Origin: Haematococcus lacustris
Taxonomy: Eukaryota; Chlorophyta; Chlorophyceae; Chlamydomonadales; Haematococcaceae
Reading direction: 5' to 3'
Length of the DNA stretch: 64,000 bases
Assembly: GCA_030144725.1 (NCBI GenBank)
Contig: JASKMD010000003.1
Coordinates: 5,669,587-5,733,586, forward strand
Shown here: positions 62,601-64,000 of the stretch, piece by piece
Numbering within the stretch: position 1 is the stretch's first letter
How the letters are laid out: each line of letters starts with the position of its first letter
The notes under the pieces: model-generated
Seen by the model: the letters and a program-made list of their open reading frames with translations, nothing else
The model's database searches: none
What the model was told of the DNA's origin: nothing
Position numbers and translations under genes: made by a program

Positions 62601-63599
62601 AGGTAAGGCTAAGAAGCTGCTGCCTAGGTTCATAGGACCTTTCAAGGTGCTAGAGCATGTAGGTCCTGTTGCTGTTCGCCTAGATCTGCCACAAGCCATG
62701 GCGCGCATGCACCCTGTGTTCCATGTGTCTCTTCTGAGACCCTACACCAGTGAGCATCCTCACTTGCCTCCTCCTGTGGAGTGGTTGGATGAGGCGCCTC
62801 TGTATGAGGTGGAGAAGTTGCTTGCCCATCGTGGCGTACGTGCTGGTAAAGCACGAGGCTACTTAGTTAAGTGGCAGGGTTATGATGACTCTTACAACAC
62901 ATGGGAGCCAAGGAATAACCTTGTGAACTGCCTGGAAGTGTTGACTGCATATAATGCAGTGCATGGTTTGTCCTAGCATCACTAATTAGTGTTGCGAGTC
63001 CTCGTGTTCTCACGAGGGCGGAACGTTTCCTCTTTGGAGGGGGAGGAATGTAGCGAACGGCTCCTCGAAGCCTAGCTCGCCTCCCAGTACTTCTGTACTT
63101 CAGTGTGACATGGTGGGCGAAAGGGGCAGGTGGGCCTTCGCGCACACCTGCTTCAGAGGTTCGACTCCTCGGGGGAAACGTTCTAAACCCTGGCCGTGTC
63201 ACGCTGTGGGAACGAAGGTAGTTAACGGTTGTCAGCGTGGTGTCTTGCACGCTACATACTTCCCCAGCCCCTGTGTGTGCCCCAGCCCCAGCCCAAGCCC
63301 ATATGTTGTGCTCTCATGTGTATAGGAGTTGCAAGCATCCCAGACGTAGCTTGGCTCTGATGCCCATGCATCTACACAATGTGAGACACCGCTTGGCTGC
63401 GGCTGAGGAGATGGTTGGCCTGCAGGTGTGTCTTTCCGTGTTGTAGCGAGTCGTTGTTTACCACAACGCTTTGGGGCTTTGAGAACTTTGGGGCTGCACA
63501 TCCATTCAGGCCAGCAGCTAGAGGACAGGGTACCCTGCGGCATGACCCTGCGGCGGGCCATGGATGACATCTGTCATCAGGCCCACAAGCATCAATCTG
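53647..63599 (+). CDS. Putative host gene split by a retrotransposon
   Basis: A short exon at 53647-53720 opens with ATG (MAARVAAGLAPWTLKAGFIA, then KRFK) and ends at a GTGAGG donor. Past the retrotransposon, 63333-63425 reads RRSLALMPMHLHNVRHRLAA and ends VGLQ before GTGTGT; 63515 or 63518 to 63599 reads LEDRVPCGMTLRRAMDDICH and ends before GTGAGT. Phases agree if the second exon starts after an unusual GCAAG acceptor; the better TATAG acceptor at 63324 gives a stop. The family is not recognised. The retrotransposon would lie in intron 1. Low confidence that these exons belong together. Confidence 0.3.
53836..54043 (+). repeat. 5' LTR
   Basis: 208 bp, TGTAGCGAAC...CACGCTACA. It differs from the 3' LTR at one position that I can see (CTGTACTG versus CTGTACTT). 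Confidence 0.95.
54047..54064 (+). promoter_or_regulatory. Candidate primer binding site
   Basis: TGGTTTCCGACCGACGTT begins 3 bp after the 5' LTR. TGG matches the CCA end of a tRNA; which tRNA is unknown. Confidence 0.5.
54095..55960 (+). CDS. gag: Gag polyprotein
   Basis: 621 aa. An Ala/Pro-rich N-terminus (to about residue 135) is followed by a short coiled-coil-like stretch (EIQRLRQQLVGVTAHLEAAQ). The retrotransposon capsid region spans about residues 270-450 (EIFCEDLEVHCAYLRIDP, NFLTGKAREVWY, LRAAFKEMAGDDLRNESDVH, FIRGLTSELQSSV). A basic Gly/Ser/Arg segment precedes one zinc knuckle, CHHCWNPNHFRDYC, at about residue 545. It packages the RNA into virus-like particles. It ends in TGA with pol continuing in the same frame. 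Confidence 0.9.
   Translation: MTANKEPPPGGDKRAERPAPGGQTPGSPPPATPSTAAGAPAGAPVAAGAPITGTAPAANNTHSLSAAAPVLADVEKITGLQPAQALDLLRSVLTSLNSIVSAEPQAAPVPPATVAGVGPLSYAGALTAAPILPEVGTSAAAAAADEIQRLRQQLVGVTAHLEAAQNEAVRVRAELSEMESLQDRQNVVVSGEQGVAAIRSQSDRPVVNRSSGTSAALPAPGAAPALSGTVAPVAPLSGRQTPLSQVAPPANATLAAPVPMSRVKIPGPDKWTDQCLATSRVAEIFCEDLEVHCAYLRIDPADALPNFLTGKAREVWYPATRNAHILAHGSRPTWVHLRAAFKEMAGDDLRNESDVHRRKLLDPNALRMSAGSTLNAYITDFRNTLTVAGSTCITPAMLVATFIRGLTSELQSSVVHDLALMRDPTLNDAIQAAVNAQKVLFAVATNHVGRRPPAPHVAAFVPPKQMNRIRTPPGLAGGPPPPAPRGPYWDVSSSSSSGGHRGSRHSSQGGGRHAGRAAQAPPATAPVCPAPAAGGSTLPNPGYACHHCWNPNHFRDYCNLKHLPADEARRVSGYPRPASLGPPSRHANPPGDLPPRPQKRDRSPPGKGGWKQQGSRGDRRR
55961..57868 (+). CDS. pol: Pol, first part: protease, RT, start of RNase H
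   Basis: The frame is open straight after the gag TGA, so there is no need for a separate start (the first ATG is at 55976). Protease has LFDSGAAASFI. RT blocks are VKKKSGELRMCVDYRQLN, FSSLDLQAGYHQIRI, FRTPTGLYQLKVLCFGL and the catalytic VYIDDILIMSK, then FLGHIVSDQGI. RNase H opens with VYCDASLQGVGAVLMQ and AYLSKKLIPAEKNYTTGEQ, where the CACTA-like element enters at 57869. Reading on into the insert gives only HSR and a stop, so this part alone would be a truncated Pol. Confidence 0.92.
58022..58395. repeat. Left subterminal palindromic repeats
   Basis: About 16 copies of CATCTGCACAGATG or CATCTGTGCAGCTG in both orientations, spaced 15-45 bp. The fuller form has 9-bp arms, CGACATCTG/CAGATGTCG, around CA. 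Confidence 0.9.
58413..58700. repeat. ~57-bp tandem repeat
   Basis: Five or six copies with CGCAAAACACATGTATTGAC and CCCCGCAACACCTCGCTACA. Confidence 0.88.
58866..59170. repeat. (CACCAT)n then (ACACC)n microsatellites
   Basis: Hexamer array at about 58908-58956 and pentamer array at about 58957-59170 with ACCGC variants. His/Cys-rich frames over them are artefacts. Confidence 0.95.
59583..59668. repeat. 32-bp tandem repeat, three copies
   Basis: CGCGGCCCGTCAATTATACA plus AAAGTGCTCCC, nearly identical. Confidence 0.85.
60100..60250. repeat. ~32-bp AGGGTAGGG repeat, five copies
   Basis: GCCAAGGGTAGGGTAGGGAG followed by AGGGCTGCTAC; one further copy at 59386-59415. Confidence 0.9.
60565..60970. 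repeat. Right subterminal palindromic repeats
   Basis: More than a dozen CATCTGCACAGATGTCG units separated by TTATAACCGG or CCTTTRTTAG spacers. Same motif as the left array. Confidence 0.92.
61145..62976 (+). CDS. pol: Pol, second part: RNase H end, integrase, chromodomain
   Basis: Resumes RNase H at ELLAIVTACKEWRCYLEG, then FTLYTDQKPL and EYLPGDTNPADPLSR. A Gln/Pro-rich linker leads to the integrase: HHCC zinc site (HDAQFAGH ... CDACQRNK), DDE core (SMDLITKLP, EIISDRGSHF and AYHPQSDGQTERYN), and the GPF-like module RFIGPFKVLEHVGPVAV. The C-terminal chromodomain (YEVEKLLAHRG, YLVKWQGYDDSYNTWEPRNN) likely guides integration to marked chromatin, as in other chromoviruses. It stops 72 bp before the 3' LTR. 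No start of its own is evident. Confidence 0.93.
63036..63048 (+). promoter_or_regulatory. Polypurine tract
   Basis: GGAGGGGGAGGAA lies directly before the 3' LTR and would prime plus-strand DNA synthesis. Confidence 0.85.
63049..63256 (+). repeat. 3' LTR
   Basis: 208 bp, same ends as the 5' LTR. Confidence 0.95.
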
Positions 63600-64000
63600 G
63601 TGAGTTACAATGACAACTTGCAAGCTTACCATGCAAGCTTACCACTATGCAAGCTTACCACTACCTAAATCCCCACCATCAAGCGATCGTTCTCCTCGTT
63701 GCGGGCCTATGTGCTCAAGCGTGCGCTGGTGCTATTGGCTTTGATAGCAAGGGGGACAACCTGGGCATCATCATGCAGTTTGCACTGCCCATGCGCCACC
63801 CAGCCCCAACCAACTCCTTATCCCCAACCCCAGCCATCTCCAACCATCACCTGAACCCCTGCCAGACCCGCCAGGGTGATCAAGCGGCCGTCTCGTTTTG
63901 CAACTGACAACTCCCTCCTCACACCACCACCTCCCAGCACTCCATTCTTACCCTCCTCCCTTAGCCAGGCATCAGCCTCTGCCTCTCCCTCCACTCCTTC
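63600..64000. other. Window end, probable intron or gene continuation
   Basis: Holds a GCAAGCTTACCACTAT short repeat (about 63615-63665), a C-rich stretch (63790-63870) and a plus frame with GFDSKGDNLGIIMQFALPM (63740-63800) that might be a further exon. Not assignable. Confidence 0.3.

Larger units (their letters stand above)
53831..63261 (+). mobile_element. Ty3/gypsy chromovirus with 5-bp TSD
   Basis: Complete LTR retrotransposon: TSD TACTT (53831-53835 and 63257-63261), 208-bp LTRs starting TG and ending CA, primer site, gag, pol (protease, RT, RNase H, integrase, chromodomain), polypurine tract and 3' LTR. Pol order RT-RH-IN and the chromodomain define a chromovirus. A 3.3-kb CACTA-like element interrupts RNase H, so this copy cannot make whole Pol. 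Confidence 0.95.

Overview
This window is nuclear DNA from a GC-rich, intron-rich chlorophyte green alga, most likely Chlamydomonadales; a Haematococcus-like genome is a guess. The grounds are short exons with GT-AG introns, TGTAA-type polyadenylation signals, KDZ and hAT transposons, a chromovirus, and many homogeneous minisatellites inside introns. I see no prokaryotic features, rRNA or CRISPR array.

Host genes. A SAM-dependent methyltransferase-like gene lies on + at 5576-7171 (5 exons). An 828-aa protein with a plant At4g00755-like C-terminal domain lies on - at 7938-15384 (10 exons). A complete 685-aa Sec1/Munc18 (KEULE-type) vesicle-fusion protein lies on - at 17691-30744 (16 exons over 13 kb). 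A transposase-like gene with a C-terminal SAP-like motif lies on - at 36915-39188. A weakly supported host gene on + (exons near 53647 and 63330-63599) is split by a 9.4-kb retrotransposon. All host exon models were built by hand by matching splice phase and conserved family motifs.

Mobile DNA makes up most of the rest. A dead LINE at 805-3540 carries a SINE. A TIR-bounded hAT remnant lies at 15558-16652. A hAT with an 8-bp target duplication (20089-22245) sits in a Sec1 intron and carries a second SINE. A KDZ transposase lies at 31390-33690, and its 5' part is repeated in inverted orientation at 36060-36872. Two inverted copies of a 1.26-kb long-TIR element lie at 40835-42094 and 51088-52346. 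A Ty3/gypsy chromovirus with nearly identical LTRs spans 53836-63256.

The most interesting structures are two elements with CACTC... terminal inverted repeats, at 42867-50909 and 57869-61144. Each has about 150-270 bp of unique end sequence, then satellite arrays of palindromic motifs just inside the ends, then a core of minisatellites and almost no coding capacity. The second sits exactly inside the RNase H region of the chromovirus with a 2-bp AG target duplication. They look like a family of CACTA-like non-autonomous transposons whose subterminal repeats have grown into satellite DNA. The insertion order can be read as host gene, then chromovirus, then CACTA-like element.
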